A stretch of DNA of 64,000 nt from Posidonia oceanica (GCA_037176725.1 JAZBRS010000075.1:78680001-78744000), one strand, 5' to 3'; numbered from the stretch's first letter, positions 48,968 to 62,173 are shown. Translations and numbers: made by a program. The notes: generated by a model from the letters alone, not told the origin.

Positions 48968-50369
48968 CTATTATTGTCCTATTTGTATTGTCATGTTTGT
49001 GTAGAATTTTTATTTTTTATTCTAGGTGTCTTAACTATTAAAATAACTATCATCTGTTTGATTATGGCACCTCCTATGAAGATATTGGAGCTTCTTATTG
49101 TGCCCCACAAGATGTTGGTCCATCATATCGTGGGTCACCCATGTCACGCCCGCTTATTCTCAGAACCATGTAAATAAGGCACATGATCTAAACTCTACAC
49201 TTAATGATGAGATAAGAATATCAATACATTATAAATTTGGTATTCCATCAATGGATAGTTATTAACACTTGCATGAACTCCATATGTATAATGCAAGCTT
49301 TATATGTCTATCATTATTTCCACATCAATATTTGATATATGCTAATAACCACATCAATTCTCATGTGAAAAATCCATTCACCAAAATTTTATTTAACTCT
49401 AATACTAACCGAGTGATTGTATCAACACATCATTGAGTTCATTTATCCAGCATTACATGTTTGACAAAAACATATAATTTGACATAGAATATGATCACAT
49501 AAAACATCACTTTCACATATACATAGTTATATTACAATTTACATAAAATCCATAATGGGGGCCTTAAGACAAAAATAAATAAAGACAACATCTAATCCTT
49601 CATATCTTAGTCGACCATCATTTACGTCATCTGGAAAGATTGTGTATGATGTCATCAGAATGAGTAAGACATGAACTCAGTGTGTAACAAGATCATTTGA
49701 CAAGAGAAAACCATTGACACCAACTTAAGATCATTGATTAAAGTTCAAATCAAGAGAAAACCAACTTAAGATAAATGAATTGCTTTGTTTTAAGATAAAT
49801 TGACACTACAAAATATTCTTATCTCATTTTACTTAAGAAGACCTCTAAACATCCTTTGCCGCATAATTAGGCATTGGAACATTGTCTTTGCCTAAAAGAC
49901 TGCGGCATCTACCACATGGGGCATTCCTTAACGGCAACAAACAAGGAAGAAGAAGCGGGGGAATGTACTAGAGATGTCAGCTCCAAGTATAGCAGTGACA
50001 GGGTTCAGAAGCCAACCGCTCTTATCCCTGAAGCACCAACTTTATGCCCTAATTATCCTCCAATGTGCCTTGCTCCGGACAACTGTTGGTGGAGACCGCG
50101 ACTGCTGGTGGTGGAGGTCGCAGCAGCTGGTGGTGGTGGTTGAGGCAATCATGGGTGGTGGTGGTGGTGGAGGCGACAGCAACTTCTAGTAGTGGAAGAG
50201 GAGGCGATAAAAGAAGTGGGTTTCTGGATGTAGCGGTGAAAGAAGTGGGTTTCTGGTGGTAATGCTGGCAGTGGAAGAAGTAACGATCGTGGTAGAAGTG
50301 GTGGTAAAAGAAATAGATTTCTGTTAGTAACAGTGGCAGTAGAAGAAATGACGATCGTGGTGGAAGGAC
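48968..50369. other. Spacer between the duplicated segments
   Basis: 49142 begins TGTCACGCCCGCTTATTC, a usual LTR start, and the following 0.7 kb has LTR-like AT-rich sequence, but no end or TSD is found. From about 50080 to 50345 there is a G/T-rich minisatellite (GGTGGTGG, and AAAGAAGTGGGTTTCTGG twice). Confidence 0.4.
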
Positions 50370-51250
50370 TTAGTCTTTTTCATAACTTGAAGACAAATTT
50401 GTTGTATACTTGTTTGTTGCACTCTGGTGTTGGACAAAACCAGCACATGGCAGCACTTACGAGTCAAACACCACGACGCATATTTGAACATCTGTTTTAG
50501 AAAATTGTCGTCTTGTTGCACATTGTTTTCCCTTGAATATTTTGCATAGAAGGGACATTAAATGATTGTTTCAACCACATGGGAACTAGAGAAATTTAAT
50601 GAAATCCGAAAATCAAACATGTGGACCAAATGGTCCCCCCATGGCAGCAAGCTAGTTTTCAAGGAGCATTGATCAGGTGAGGTCAGTGCTCTCTACAACA
50701 GTTAAAAATCCAATATCTCAATCGTTGATCATAACAGTACTTAACGTAACAAGAAACAAAATATTGTTGTAATTTTAAATTTTTTGCAATCCAACGGTCA
50801 AGATCAGGTGCTCGCGAATGTGACCTGCGAACACCAACCGTAATTGATAATTTTTTAGTTTACTAGTGTCTTCACCCAATTGCTTTTCAAATATAACGTA
50901 TATTTATTATTTATTATTTCGCGTTGAGTTTTAGCTTCAAATAAGTTTGACGAGCTGTCAAAACCACTCTGAAAGGAACTTTCAACTAAATCGGAAATTT
51001 AATGATATTCTAACTACTTAACTCATTGGACTCCAAAACCACTCTGAAAGGAACTTTCAACTATATCGGTATAAAGTAGAAGCACACTGTCCCAACCATT
51101 TCTTATCACTGAAATTGAATAGTGATGTTAATTTAATCTTGTCATGAAAGAAGATCTTACTTGTTTTGTAATTTAGACGAGGAGAAGGCTGAAGAGACCA
51201 CTCATGCATAAACATGTCATGGAGGCTACAAAAAGAGACTCTGGGTTTTA
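50370..51250. repeat. Duplicated segment, right copy (empty sites kept)
   Basis: Continuous 881-bp copy of the sequence split in 44105-48967. It holds single copies of both target sites, CACCAACCGTAATT and GAAGAGAC. Confidence 0.92.
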
Positions 51251-51640
51251 TCTTGCAAAATTAACCGACCAGCGACCAGCGTACGTCTTATCATCCTTCC
51301 ATCTAACCAACATGGTAAGACTCCTCCAATAATATCTAGGTTGCTTCTTGGTAAAGTTGCTGAAACCTTACCCCAAAGAAATCCGTCTAGGCTTCCTGCG
51401 TCCATTTGGCATGAAGTCATCATGCACAACAAATAACGTTCGTGCTTTGTTATAGCAGTAACCCAATATCTCTCGACCAGGCAATTGCATTTAAGTTGGG
51501 CAAGGACCCTCAACTCATTGCCCGTTCTTTCTCACAGCTTTTAGTAACCCAACTGGACCTGAATTGGTTGCAAAATATAGCCATAGGTGTCCCAATGGGC
51601 CACAATATAACTGCATACCCTGTAGAGTATGACTAGACAG
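51226..51640. other. Unrecognised open frames, possible exon remnant
   Basis: A minus-strand frame at 51226-51513 and a plus-strand frame at 51442-51636 (DQAIAFKLGKDPQLIARSFSQLLV) begin where the duplication ends. Base composition is less AT-rich than the flanks. I recognise neither. Confidence 0.3.
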
Positions 51641-51949
51641 TATTCAAGTTGTCCCAGAGTAAGCCTCCACTCTTCACAGTTTTTTTCATTGCTTTAATTG
51701 GTTACTTTTAGACAAATCAACTTTGTTCTCATGACAAGTTTGTATGGTTATGAATTATGAAACCTTACAACCATCAAAATGATGCAATGTATTGAAATTT
51801 CTAGTGCCCTTACTCAGCTGAGCTGTTGATTCACATGTTTGCAGCAATATTTTATGTCATACCCACGTTGAGGAAAGTCCAATGACTCCTTTCTTCGATT
51901 ATGTTGATGCTCAGGCTTTCTTAAACAGTGCGCTCCTACCTAGTTATTG

Positions 51950-52125
51950 TAAAGCAGAGGTTTCTTGTTTTAATTATGAACCGAAGGCCTCTGTGGCAAG
52001 ACGACCGAGACAAAGCTTTTATTATGAACTGAAGTCCGACGACCGAGACAAAGCTTGTTTTAATTATGAACTGAAGTCCGACGACCGAGACAAAGCTTTG
52101 TTTTGCAGAATCGAAATGTATATAT
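51950..52125. repeat. Three ~43-bp tandem units
   Basis: TTATGAACTGAAGTCCGACG-type units, each followed by ACCGAGACAAAGC, occur three times; the first is diverged. The neighbouring sequence to about 52290 looks unlike the surrounding repeats. Confidence 0.8.
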
Positions 52126-52299
52126 TCTAAAAAATAAGCTCTCTTTCTCGGGAAAGTCATGGATGAGATAACCTACTCGCCAAACCAAGAAAGCTTTCCT
52201 TTCCTATCGAACGAAGGGGGATGGATTTGACCAGATCGAGGTTTCTTGGACGTGTAATCCCTTTATTCTTTCCGATGAAACCTTGGTTCCTCCATGGCA

Positions 52300-53250
52300 G
52301 CTGTACGCTTAGGGTCCGTTTGGAAATCTTAGAAAATCATAGTATTGGTTAAAAAATTCCGTTTTAGAAAATATATATATTTTTTTATTTTAATTTAGAC
52401 TGTTTGGATACTAACAAAAACTTCGATTTAAAACTAAATTTTAAGATTAAATTAAGATTTTGAGAAAAAAAGATTTAATCTTTTTTTTTTTTTCAACAAA
52501 ATCATATTTTTCCAACGGCCTCCTCCTCCCTCTCATACCCCCTTCTCCCTCAACGTTTTGTGTCTAAATTCACAACTGCAAAATAGAAACAAGTGTCATA
52601 AACTCAAAAGTATATTCTAGACTAACCTTAATTATTTCATTTTTAGAGACAAATTAAGTGTAGTGAATGTTAATCTAACTTCTTGAGAAATGGAGCCCAT
52701 ACTCTTTGTGATCCATGTGATCAATAGCTTGAATCTTGGGTAGAGTTGGTCCAAACTTATAGCCATTCTTTAGATCTAGAATAAGAAAAGTAGGAATAAG
52801 TAAAAAGTGATATTAGTATTCTGAAAGTATTGCTATTCAGTTTGGAAGTGATTTTTTTTAAAGATGAATAAGTGTGTAAAAGGAGATATTCTAGTTTGGA
52901 TGAAAAATAGAATAAGTATCAGAATAAGTGTTAGAATAAATAGAAAATATGTAGATTAATAATAATCAACTTGATTATTAAGATATATATCTAATTTAAA
53001 GTATGTATACATCATATTATATATGTATTAATTTTTAAATAAAAAATAAACACATCGTATACATACATGTATCAGAATAACTTAACGGAATAACTGTATT
53101 CCACAATTCCCGCAGAGTAGTTATTCTAAAATAAGTAAATCAGAATGGGAATTACTATTCAGAGTTTATTTCGATTTTTACACACTCAAACTGAATAATA
53201 ATTCTTATTCTAGGTTTATTCCAATACTTATTCTGAAGTTAGGGCCATCA
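52300..53250 (-). mobile_element. MITE-like AT-rich DNA, copy related to 43800-44100
   Basis: 52310-52500 begins GGGTCCGTTTGG, a MITE-type end. 52770-53250 read on the minus strand matches 43800-44100 and extends further, ending near AACTTCAGAATAAG at 53240. Confidence 0.55.
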
Positions 53251-53997
53251 TATTAATATATTATACGCTAACCTGCATGGACCGGTTTGTATGCACTGTT
53301 ATTAGGCCTAGAGTAATCCCCAGGTACAGCCCAGTTTCCGTTTATGCTTGGGCTCAGGCCCTGTGCATGGTTTGAAGAGCTGCACCGCAGTGTAATCAGC
53401 CTTGGTGGATCTGCTTGGGCTTGAAATCAGTTTTGATTTTTTATTATTTTTTTGATATTACTAAAATCTAATTGAAGATGTTTAAGTTAGCCTGTTGATG
53501 TAAAAAACAAAGGAACGATTGATGTGCACTTGAGTACGATGCACTAGACACAGACTCTGAACTGATAAACAAGCTCCAATAAACATCATACAGTCCGGAG
53601 CAGATTTAATCCAGCGTATTAATTATTCAAAGCTAATCTTCAGTTGTGGTCAACCGCACGACTTTTGTGGATTTGGCCCAACTCTATCGATGGTTTCATC
53701 AGCAGAATTTTGTTGAGAACCAAAGAATAAAGAGACCTATATGGTAAGTCGTTGATCAGATCAGTGACCTGCAAGGCCTTTATGCTTATTGGGACTCCTA
53801 GTATAAAGAGGATTTTTTTTTTTATTATTTACCTCTCGTACAATTATAAAGAGATTTTACCACTAGACCAAGTGATTGCAGACTAGTATAAAGAAGTTAA
53901 TTAATTATAAGTGAAAGTCAACTAAAATGTATTGTCTAGTCGTTCTCCTGTTTGATTTTCTGCATGCATGCATGCACCTTTGTTTGGAAGATGAAGT
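53251..53997. other. No recognised gene
   Basis: Intergenic DNA with no coding similarity. A plus-strand CATGCATGCATGC run lies at 53963-53975. Confidence 0.5.
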
Positions 53998-54871
53998 AGT
54001 CAAATCTATGCCGACGGAAATTACGCTGTTCCCTTCCCCAACGACATGCAACAGCAAATCTTCCACCCCGACCTTCTGATCTTGTCTACAGATGACGAAG
54101 ACAAGTCTGCTTTCAAATTGACCAATATTTGCACCTTCTTCCACCCCACCACGCATCCATCGATTCCATCCATGCATGGAAACGTGTCATGGAGTACTGC
54201 TCCTTCTCTACGACCACCCGTTGTCCATTGTTAAATCCATGCATGCTTGGTGTGAACGTGTCGCTCTCCCGCCTAAAGTTGTACAGTTAAATAGAAGGTT
54301 TTGCGTTAGCCTGATCGAACATTTTATCACTGGTTTTGGATTTGATCCCATGTCAGAAGACTTACATGGTCATCAGGATGGTTTATATGTTCCAAGACGC
54401 GGGAAAATTTTGATTTGGGACTCCACGTTTGCTCCATCGGCATCGACGACGAAGGTGACGATGATTCCCGTTGCTGGAGAAAGGACGCTGGAGGTGTGAA
54501 TCACCCAAATATACCAATTAGTTCTTGTGAATGGAAAGCTTCATTGGCCAACCCACTACTTAATTATCGACTGGCCTGTGGAAGAAGAGATTGTATCACA
54601 GCTACATGATCTTCGCAACGAGAGGATCAGCGTCTTGCAAAGGCTTTTCACGGTCATTTCGTCTATGAAATTGAAACGTTGCAAGGAAAGCGTCTGTATT
54701 TTGAGGAAGCTGCGGATCTGCAGGGTGATGAAGGAATATGGGAAGGTGGAGTCTTGGAGCATGGACTATGTTTTGGATTGTTATTACATCCCAATATGCC
54801 TGCGGAAGAATGAACAACTTCTTCTTGTATTATGTGGTTCTCATTATGTTTATGACAAGAACACTAGCTAG
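53998..54871 (+). pseudogene. F-box-associated (FBA) domain gene, broken
   Basis: The reading passes through FITGFGFDPMSED, then needs a +1 shift near 54360 to give YMVIRMVYMFQDAG, matching the GFGYD...DYKVVR signature of the plant FBA domain. Later 54527-54871 has VNGKLHWPTHYLI, LRICRVMKEYGKVESWSMDYVLDC and LLLVLCGSHYVYD, the expected C-terminal FBA strands. FBA proteins are SCF ubiquitin-ligase adaptors. A convincing F-box is not visible upstream, where stops interrupt the frame. The gene ends directly before an LTR at 54891. Confidence 0.6.
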
Positions 54872-54890
54872 GAGAACTAGTGTCACGCCC

Positions 54891-56040
54891 CAATCCCCAT
54901 ATTGAAGGAGGACAACCACCGCAACACTTGTACGGCGAGGACCCGACAAGCATTGCTAGGCTAATTGAAACCTGCTAACGATGATAATTCATGAACCTAC
55001 ATTGCATATTATCTAAAACTCGGCAATGAACACATAATCTTCATAACTCATTTATATATGCTAAACTGAATTTATCCTCATAACTTATCTAGTACATAAT
55101 AACACAACTTATATTACATATCCATTACAAAGACCTTTCTCTAAACAAAATTTCCTTGACCCTAGCAACGAATTACCAACTATTTACAAGACATCCTTGC
55201 AGTCACACATCCCTTAAAAGAAGGTGCTTAATCACGCACTCGGATCTAAAACAAAACAAAATAAAATAGAATGAGCTAAAAGCCTAGGAAATAATTTCTA
55301 ATCAATCGATATTAATTTCATTAAATTAAAAAAACAAGGAAACACTTTCTAATCTAAACATCAAAACACGAATCTCTGTTAAATAAATTGGCAATATATC
55401 ATATTCACAATAAAGCATAATACTGATAGTGAAAATTAATGAAACTATTTAAATTTCTCAAAGATAACACCAAAACACCTCTTTTCATATTGTGGACTCA
55501 TCATCGGCTAAGGTCAGATATAAACCTTGTGACAAGGGCGTAGAAGCTAATTTTTAGCTGTATGGCTCCAACCCAGTAGGTACATTTCAACCTTATAGCT
55601 CAGGCCCAGAATAATTCTCAAAACTAGTCTAATTATGCACATGATACCATAGTATCTGTCCCGGTGGCTAGGTGCAAAACATAGCCATGCTACAAACTCA
55701 AAGATATAAAACTTATATCTTTAACAAAGCCATATAACGATCATAATCATTGAATATCCGAAAATAATACAAATGGTGTAACAATTCTGACTTCATCAAT
55801 ACTAAAAAAATCAAATAAGAAAAGAGTAGTATAGGAATTACAACGTTCAAGAACTTCACAAATTTCACGTGTATGTATATGGAAATAAGAAATGAACTCG
55901 TAAATCTATATCAATAATTTCCGTCACTTTCCAGTCAAAATTTGATAAGGTAACAAGTTTAAACTCATGGACTATATCAATAAAGTTTAAAATAGTATTT
56001 CCAATAAATCTCGAATGATATCATCGAAATTACTTACCTG
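54891..56040 (+). mobile_element. LTR-like sequence starting TGTCACGCCCC
   Basis: TGTCACGCCCCAATCC is a typical gypsy LTR start and follows the FBA pseudogene after GAACTAG. The body is AT-rich and non-coding to about 56040. I could not find its 3' end or the second TSD, so the end is approximate. Confidence 0.5.
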
Positions 56041-56501
56041 ATATGCTTAACCAAGCAAATGATGTTCAACTTATATCCCTTGTGATTGTTCTCCTATCAT
56101 TAGAAATAATTCAAATGTTAACAATGCATCAACCAACACTACATCAATATTATTTTTACTCTCTATCATTCTGGGATCCTACTATAATGGGTTCTTAAAT
56201 CAGTTCATATATATATATGATCAGCTTCCATTGAGGACATGTCCTCATTCTTGTAGTTTGTGGATAGGTATATTTGACCATTTGATGAAGATCTTGTTGG
56301 ATGATGGGTGTGCTGATGGGTGGTGTGGTCTTGGCCTGTGATGGTGTGGTCGTGGCCTACAGTAATGTGGTTGCTAGTCGACCATGTGTGAAGGAGGTTG
56401 GTGGTAGTGTGCGATGAAATGTGAGTTTGGTGTTGGGTAAAAGTGAATAATATTGATGATGTGTGGCTAGAATGGGAATTTTATCCATGAATTCCACTAC
56501 C

Positions 56502-56540
<39 letters not shown>

Positions 56541-57623
56541 TCACTTCTTCCTATGCAGATAGCTATGTCACATGGCATTTGTATTTACAAAAATGTAATG
56601 ATATAATTAATGATCGACTCCCGTAATTATTTACCAATATAAATCCCATTATCTATCTATACTCATATAATAAATTTCCTTTCGTCACCATACATCTCGA
56701 CCACACAAATATATTTTGGAGAATCAAATTAAATAGGAATCCATTAATTTTGCCTTTTCTACACCTCTCCATTAAATCTACTTCTTTTACACTTCAAATC
56801 TCATTGCCAAAAAACATCGAAGTAACAATAAAGACAATTATACAAAATATCATGGAAGAATAAAATTAACCAATATCAGGTTCCTAATCGATTAAAAAGT
56901 TATAATAGGAGTTATACAAATTTGCATCACTTTCTATAAAACAATCTCCAAATTACGTAAATTCACAAAACAGACTGGAATTGTATCTATGGAACGAAGG
57001 GATGTAAAAATCAGCTTACATTTGTTGATGATGTGCTAATAGGCTTTGAGTAGGAGTTGCAGATCAATTTTTGTTGATCCCTTTTCTCAGTATAAAAGAA
57101 AAATGAAGAATTTCTTTTGTCCAATCCTTGAGTCAAAGATCAATTCAATGTTTTGATCCTCATGTACTTACTTCTAGAAAGAAACTGAAAGTCTTTTTGT
57201 CCAAATCTTTACAAGAGCTCTTCGATTAAGTAAATGATTTAAAATGCAATTTAGCATCTATTATTGGTAATAGAAAATTCTATCAATTTAGATATTTGTT
57301 TATAAAGTGTTAAAGGTGAAAACAACTTAAATCTTTAAAAAACACTTTTTATATAAAGGAAAATATAAATGTCGGTTTCTATATGATGGTTATGTTGTTG
57401 ATGTCTTGTATCAATGCAACTTGCATGTCAAGATTAATATCAATTATTAGGAAATTTGGAAGAAATTAAAAACAAAAATTCAAACACAATACACTTGGAC
57501 ATGTCTATTAAAACCATACTTTCTTTTCCAATAATGTACTTTGACTTTCTAAACACCATACTGTTTTCAAACGTCATTAATAGAAAAATATCAACTCTTT
57601 GTGAATTTAAATCACTCTTCAAG
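56041..57623. other. AT-rich intergenic DNA with a Helitron-like remnant
   Basis: At 56515-56600, a (TA)n run is followed by AATTATCACTTCTTCC and AGCTATGTCACATGGCATTT, matching the 5' part of the Helitron at 19035. No 3' end was found. No genes recognised. Confidence 0.45.
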
Positions 57624-57930
57624 TTTGATGATGGCATGCTTGGAACTACATATCAGATCATGTGGGACGCATTCGGCTTCCATTTTTTATCTGTTTCCAA
57701 AAGAAAATATCTACATATGGTTATTATCATTGAAGTATAGCAAATGGTTACTGGAGACTTTTGATGATGGTATTATTAAAAAAATCTTTTGATGATGGAA
57801 TGATTGGAACTACATATCGGATCACGTGAGAGGCATTTGACTTCCATTTTCTATTTGTTCCCTGAAGAAAATATCTACATATGGTTATTATCATTGAATT
57901 ACAGTAAATGATTACTGGACACTAATGTAT
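57624..57930. repeat. Tandem duplication, ~164-bp period
   Basis: TTTGATGATGGCATGCTTGG at 57624 recurs as TTTGATGATGGAATGATTGG at 57788. Both continue through ACTACATATC(A/G)GATCA and ATATCTACATATGGTTATTA. Confidence 0.9.
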
Positions 57931-58108
57931 TGCTATGGATTTGAATAAGAAAGGATGATTATCATATTTGTAATTGTATCTATCAGACAAAGGCCCGTGA
58001 TAGCAACTCATTCTCCTTTTCCGACTTAAAATCCCGTCCAATGTGTCATACCTTGAGTCTTAACAATATATAAAATGGAAGTTCCTTGCAGTTTTGGTTC
58101 ATAGGGAA

Positions 58109-58349
58109 TGTAAGAGCTCCGACACAACCAGAGAAGAACCCAAACAACGTGAGGAAGGAAGGACAGGTGGCTAATTGAATTCTGTCATCTCTGTTGAGGA
58201 ATCATACATGCCTTTATATCGATTGATACAAGAATGTTCTAGAAGAATACAAGGGGCAGAAGAGTAATGTTACAAGGCATGTAGAAGCTTTGAGAAGAAT
58301 CATGTCAGAAGCTTCATGAAGAATTTGAATGCATCAGGTTATTCCAACA
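58109..58349 (-). mobile_element. 3' LTR of the second Copia element
   Basis: On the minus strand a polypurine tract (TTGAGGGGGG) is followed by TGTTGGAATAACC at 58349. The likely end is ...GCTCTTACA at 58109, giving 241 bp. The 5' LTR is not in the window. Confidence 0.65.
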
Positions 58350-59301
58350 GCCCCCCTCAAGCTATACGAAGATGAGCGAAGTGATAGCTTGGATCGTAAC
58401 CACTGATATCTATTAGCAGACAATGACTTGGTGAAGATATCCGCAACATAAAGTGCCGACGGGATGAACCTTGCTGGAATGGATCCTCGTGCCAATAGTT
58501 CTCCAATGAAATGAAAATCGATCTCTATATGCCAAGTCTGACCATGAAATATGGGGTTGTGAGCAATTTGCAAGGCGAAGACATTGTCACACAGGATGTT
58601 GGGTGCTGTTCAGAGAGGGATGCCAAGCTCCCAAAGAAGGAAGCAAAACCATTGGAGATCTGCCACAGTGGACGCCATTGCTCGATACTCGGATTCGGCA
58701 CTCAATCTAGCGATGGTAGACTGTTTCTTGGCCGTCCAGGAGATTAAGTTGGATCCGTAGAAGAGACAGCTACCTGTAACCGATAGCTGGTCAGAGTCAC
58801 TGGCCCAATTCGCATTCGAGTAAGCCAGCAACTGTGGAGTAGAAGCAGAGAACTTGAGGTGTAAGTGAACCGTCCCCTAGATATACCGAAGGATCCTCTT
58901 CACAGCCTGAAGATGTGAGGATCGTGGTTGTTGGAGAAACTATGAGACGTAGTCGACGATGTAGGCGAGGTCCGGTTGTGAAAGAGTGAGGTACTGTAAA
59001 CCTCCGATGATACTTCTATATATGGTGGCATTGGGTAGCAACTCATTGTCATCATGTTGTGGATGAACTCCAGGTCGTAAAGGAGTTGAACATGGAGAGC
59101 AATTTTCCATGTTAAACTTCTTGAGCAAGTTAGTGGCATATCTCGTTTGAGTGAGAAGTAATGTGCCAGAATTGGATGAAATTTCCATGAAGAAACTAAG
59201 AGGGCTCAAATCATGACAGTCGAATTCATGACAGAGAAGCTTGATAACTTGACCAATAAGTGAACTATTGTTGCCAGTGACTATTAGATCATCAATGTAG
59301 A
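58334..59301 (-). pseudogene. Copia RT second half and RNase H
   Basis: Just inside the solo LTR border the frame reads YIDDLIVTGNN (catalytic Asp pair), then GGLQYLTLSQPDLAYIVDYVS to a stop near 58940. RNase H follows in 58831-58610 (SNANWASDSD, TVTG-type SVTGSCLFYGSNLISW, ARLSAESEYRAMA). The pol C-terminus is at 58573-58334 (ARFIPSALYVADIFTKSL). At least three premature stops. The first half of the RT lies on the other side of the LTR, at 62179-63034. Confidence 0.88.
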
Positions 59302-62173
59302 TGTGAACGCTTGATCCCGGAGATCCGGACCGGCGAGGGCTAGGACAGAAAGAGGTCTTCACGGATAGCGACGCGAAGAAGGAAAACAAAAAGATAAAGC
59401 AAAACGGAGTCGCTACCTAGTCTATTTAATCGAGAGACGAGAAAAACCGAGGGAAATGCAAGAAAACATACAAATGAATGCAATGCTATGCAAAATGATT
59501 GACTCATGCCAAGGATGAAGGCAAAACGGTCATTGCAGGTCCAAAGAAAGGGTAAGGACTCCTTTTACGTACGGGGAAGGTGTTAGACACCCCCGACACG
59601 CCTGAGGAATCGGTCTTTCAAGGCTAAACTCGCTCGCATTTGCAGGATTGTTGGCAATGCTTACCTATAACTGTATGCCCAGGGGGCGAGGGATGCTATG
59701 TCTTGCTATGAATGCTTTACTTGCTCAAATTGCCTAAGTGCCGTGTATGGGAATTAAACGTGCGGTCTATGTGCTCAGCAGCGCTGCCAGTGTTCCGAAC
59801 CAGACGAGCCCTAGTTCGTAAGAACTTCAGACAGTAAGTATCACTACCTTAAATGCGATGCAGGCGAGAAATCAAAACGTCGAAGAAAACCATGCAATGC
59901 AAATAGCGACATGCGATGGAAAACAAGTCTGAGGCGGAAAACCACGGGAAAGCGGGCGATGCAAGGTGTAAAACAGGAAATAGGGGTCCGACAGCATGCA
60001 TGGGTGTCAAGGCATGTACCGAAGGCAACAAAATGTGGAAAGCGACAACGAAAACAAGATCGGTGCATAAAAACAGTATACAGCCAACTGTAAGGTGTTG
60101 GACGCTGGACTGACCAGCGTCCTATGTTGGATGCTGGAACAGATAGCGTCCAACACAGAAAAATGAAGAACCTGCAAGGAAGGCATGCAAATTTGGAAAA
60201 CATGCGTTTTAATGCAAGGAAAAGGCTATGCGCAGATAAACCATGCTAAAAGATCAAAGCACAAAGTTCAGAAATCAAATGCAAGCATCAAAACGATTTT
60301 AAACTGGCAGATGGTGTTAGACGCTGGGAACATCAGCGTCCAACGTTGGACGCTATGAACCTCAGTGTCCAACAATTGAGCCTAGGTTTTAAAATAAATG
60401 CATGCATGCTGAATGTATGAACATGATGTAAATGCAATATGGTAGTAGAAGACATGCAGATCATGCCAGACAAGCAAGATAACAAACCAGAAAAGATTTA
60501 AAAGCATGGCACAGGCATAAAGCTGGCTTGAAACAAAGCAGAGTGTTGGACGCTGGAATACACAGCGTCCAACATAGGATGCTAGAACATTCTGCGTCCA
60601 ACATAGAACAAACAGAGACATAAAAGCTGCTACAAAATGATGGAGAAAACATTATGTAAACCTGCAAATGATTGAAATAAAATCTAGATATCAACATGCA
60701 TGCATGGATCAAAGAAGTATCTTAAATAAAAGCAACATCTGAGCATTAAAATGCAGGCATGCATGCAGGAGTGTAGGACGCTAGATGCACCAGTGTCCAA
60801 CATAGGACGCTGGAAGCTCTAGCGTCCTACACCCAAGTAGGAGATACTTAAATATGGAAAATGAAACCAAGCCAAGATTAATGCGAGATTTAGAGCATGG
60901 CATGTAAAAGCATGAAGGGAAGCATGCAAGATGATCCACATAAATATAGCATTCAAACCAAAGTAGCATAGAAGCAAAATAAAATAAAATAAATAAAAGA
61001 ACCAGCATGGGTGTTGGACGCTGCCTCAGGGCATGTCCAACGTTGGACGCACCAGCTTGTGCGTCCAACAGGTCGGGAAACTTCCCGGCCAGAATCGATG
61101 CTCAAATCAATTCAAAATGGAAATCTAACTAGCTAGTAAGCATAAGCAAGCATCAACGATCATGGACATGCATTCAAAGCTAGAAATGGGCGCGTGGATT
61201 GGTCCACCCACCTCCTCCCTTTTGCCACCGGCGTTCATGGCATTTCCGGCCAACTGAGGGGCCGGAAAGCCATGAAGCCTGGCTGTAAAGCTTGGCTACG
61301 ACGGGGAGGAGGCGAGGGACACGCCGAGGGAAAGAAACTTACCTGTGTGCGGCCTGTAGGAGTTGTGCGCGGCTGCCAGCGAGCTTGGACGGACTGCGGC
61401 GAGCTCGCGGAGAGGGGGAGGCTGTTGTGGGCTCTCTCGCTTGTGGAGGAGGATTCAGAGTGGCAAGAGGAGTCTCTCAGGTTCTTCCCCGGGCTCTTGG
61501 GTGGCTGCTGGTGTGTGGAGAAGGTTGGGAGGTTGATGGGTTCTCCTTTCTTCTCTCGGCGGCGAAAAAAGGATGAAATGCCACACTAAGGAGGAAGAAA
61601 GGGTGGTCTGGGGTGTATGCTGGTTGTGGCTGTCAGGAGGAGTAAGTGTGGGATGTCAGGAAGTGGAGAGAAAGTCATGGGTGGCAGGGCACAGGCGGCC
61701 GATGGTAGTGGGTGGTGGTGAGACCGGAAAACGCGCCAGTGGAGGAAGGGACGCGGTGGTAGGCCGAGTAAGTGGCCATGGCGCGTAATGGGTGGCCAGG
61801 AGCGGTGAGAGGACGTGGTAGTAAGTGCAGGCTGACGGAGGAGAGGACGGGAGTGGCAGGCCAGAGGTGGCTGAGGCGGTGGTTGTCCCGACTCGTTGGA
61901 CGCTGGCACAGAGCACATTCAACGTAGGACGCTGCCATAGCTTGCGTTCAACGAGTCTAGGAGGTTAAAAGGTTGTTTTGGGGTGTTTTGGCTTAGGTTA
62001 GGTGTGGGCTAAGGCTTAGGTGGAGTTTTTGTGAGGGTTTAGGTGGGTTTAGGAAGGTTTTGGGGTTTGGTGAGATTTTAGGGTGGGTTTGAGAGAGATT
62101 AGCCATCCCGAAATCCAAACGAGCTTCCAACAAGGTCCACCAACGTCCAAGTTGTCAAAGTGGAGTGTCTACA
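59302..62173 (-). mobile_element. Solo LTR B (Tat/Ogre-like gypsy), 2872 bp
   Basis: On the minus strand it begins TGTAGACACTCCACTTTGAC at 62173 and ends ...AAGCGTTCACA at 59302, with a perfect 5-bp TSD GTAGA (59297-59301 and 62174-62178). It is the same family as solo LTR A in opposite orientation. It has no internal region. It separates the Copia RT at its catalytic motif. Hairpin doublets lie at 60097-61069 and 61895-61952. Confidence 0.9.
60097..61069. repeat. Hairpin-doublet array in solo LTR B
   Basis: Doublets at 60097-60154, 60316-60373, 60545-60602, 60773-60830 and 61013-61069 are spaced 219, 229, 228 and 240 bp. A sixth lies apart at 61895-61952, the same relative distance (about 880 bp) as the isolated doublet in LTR A. 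Confidence 0.92.

Noticed and set aside
49142..49860. A second TGTCACGCCC LTR
   Set aside because: It has the start word only; no end, TSD or similarity to the sequence at 54891 beyond the first bases was found, so it is mentioned only in the spacer entry.
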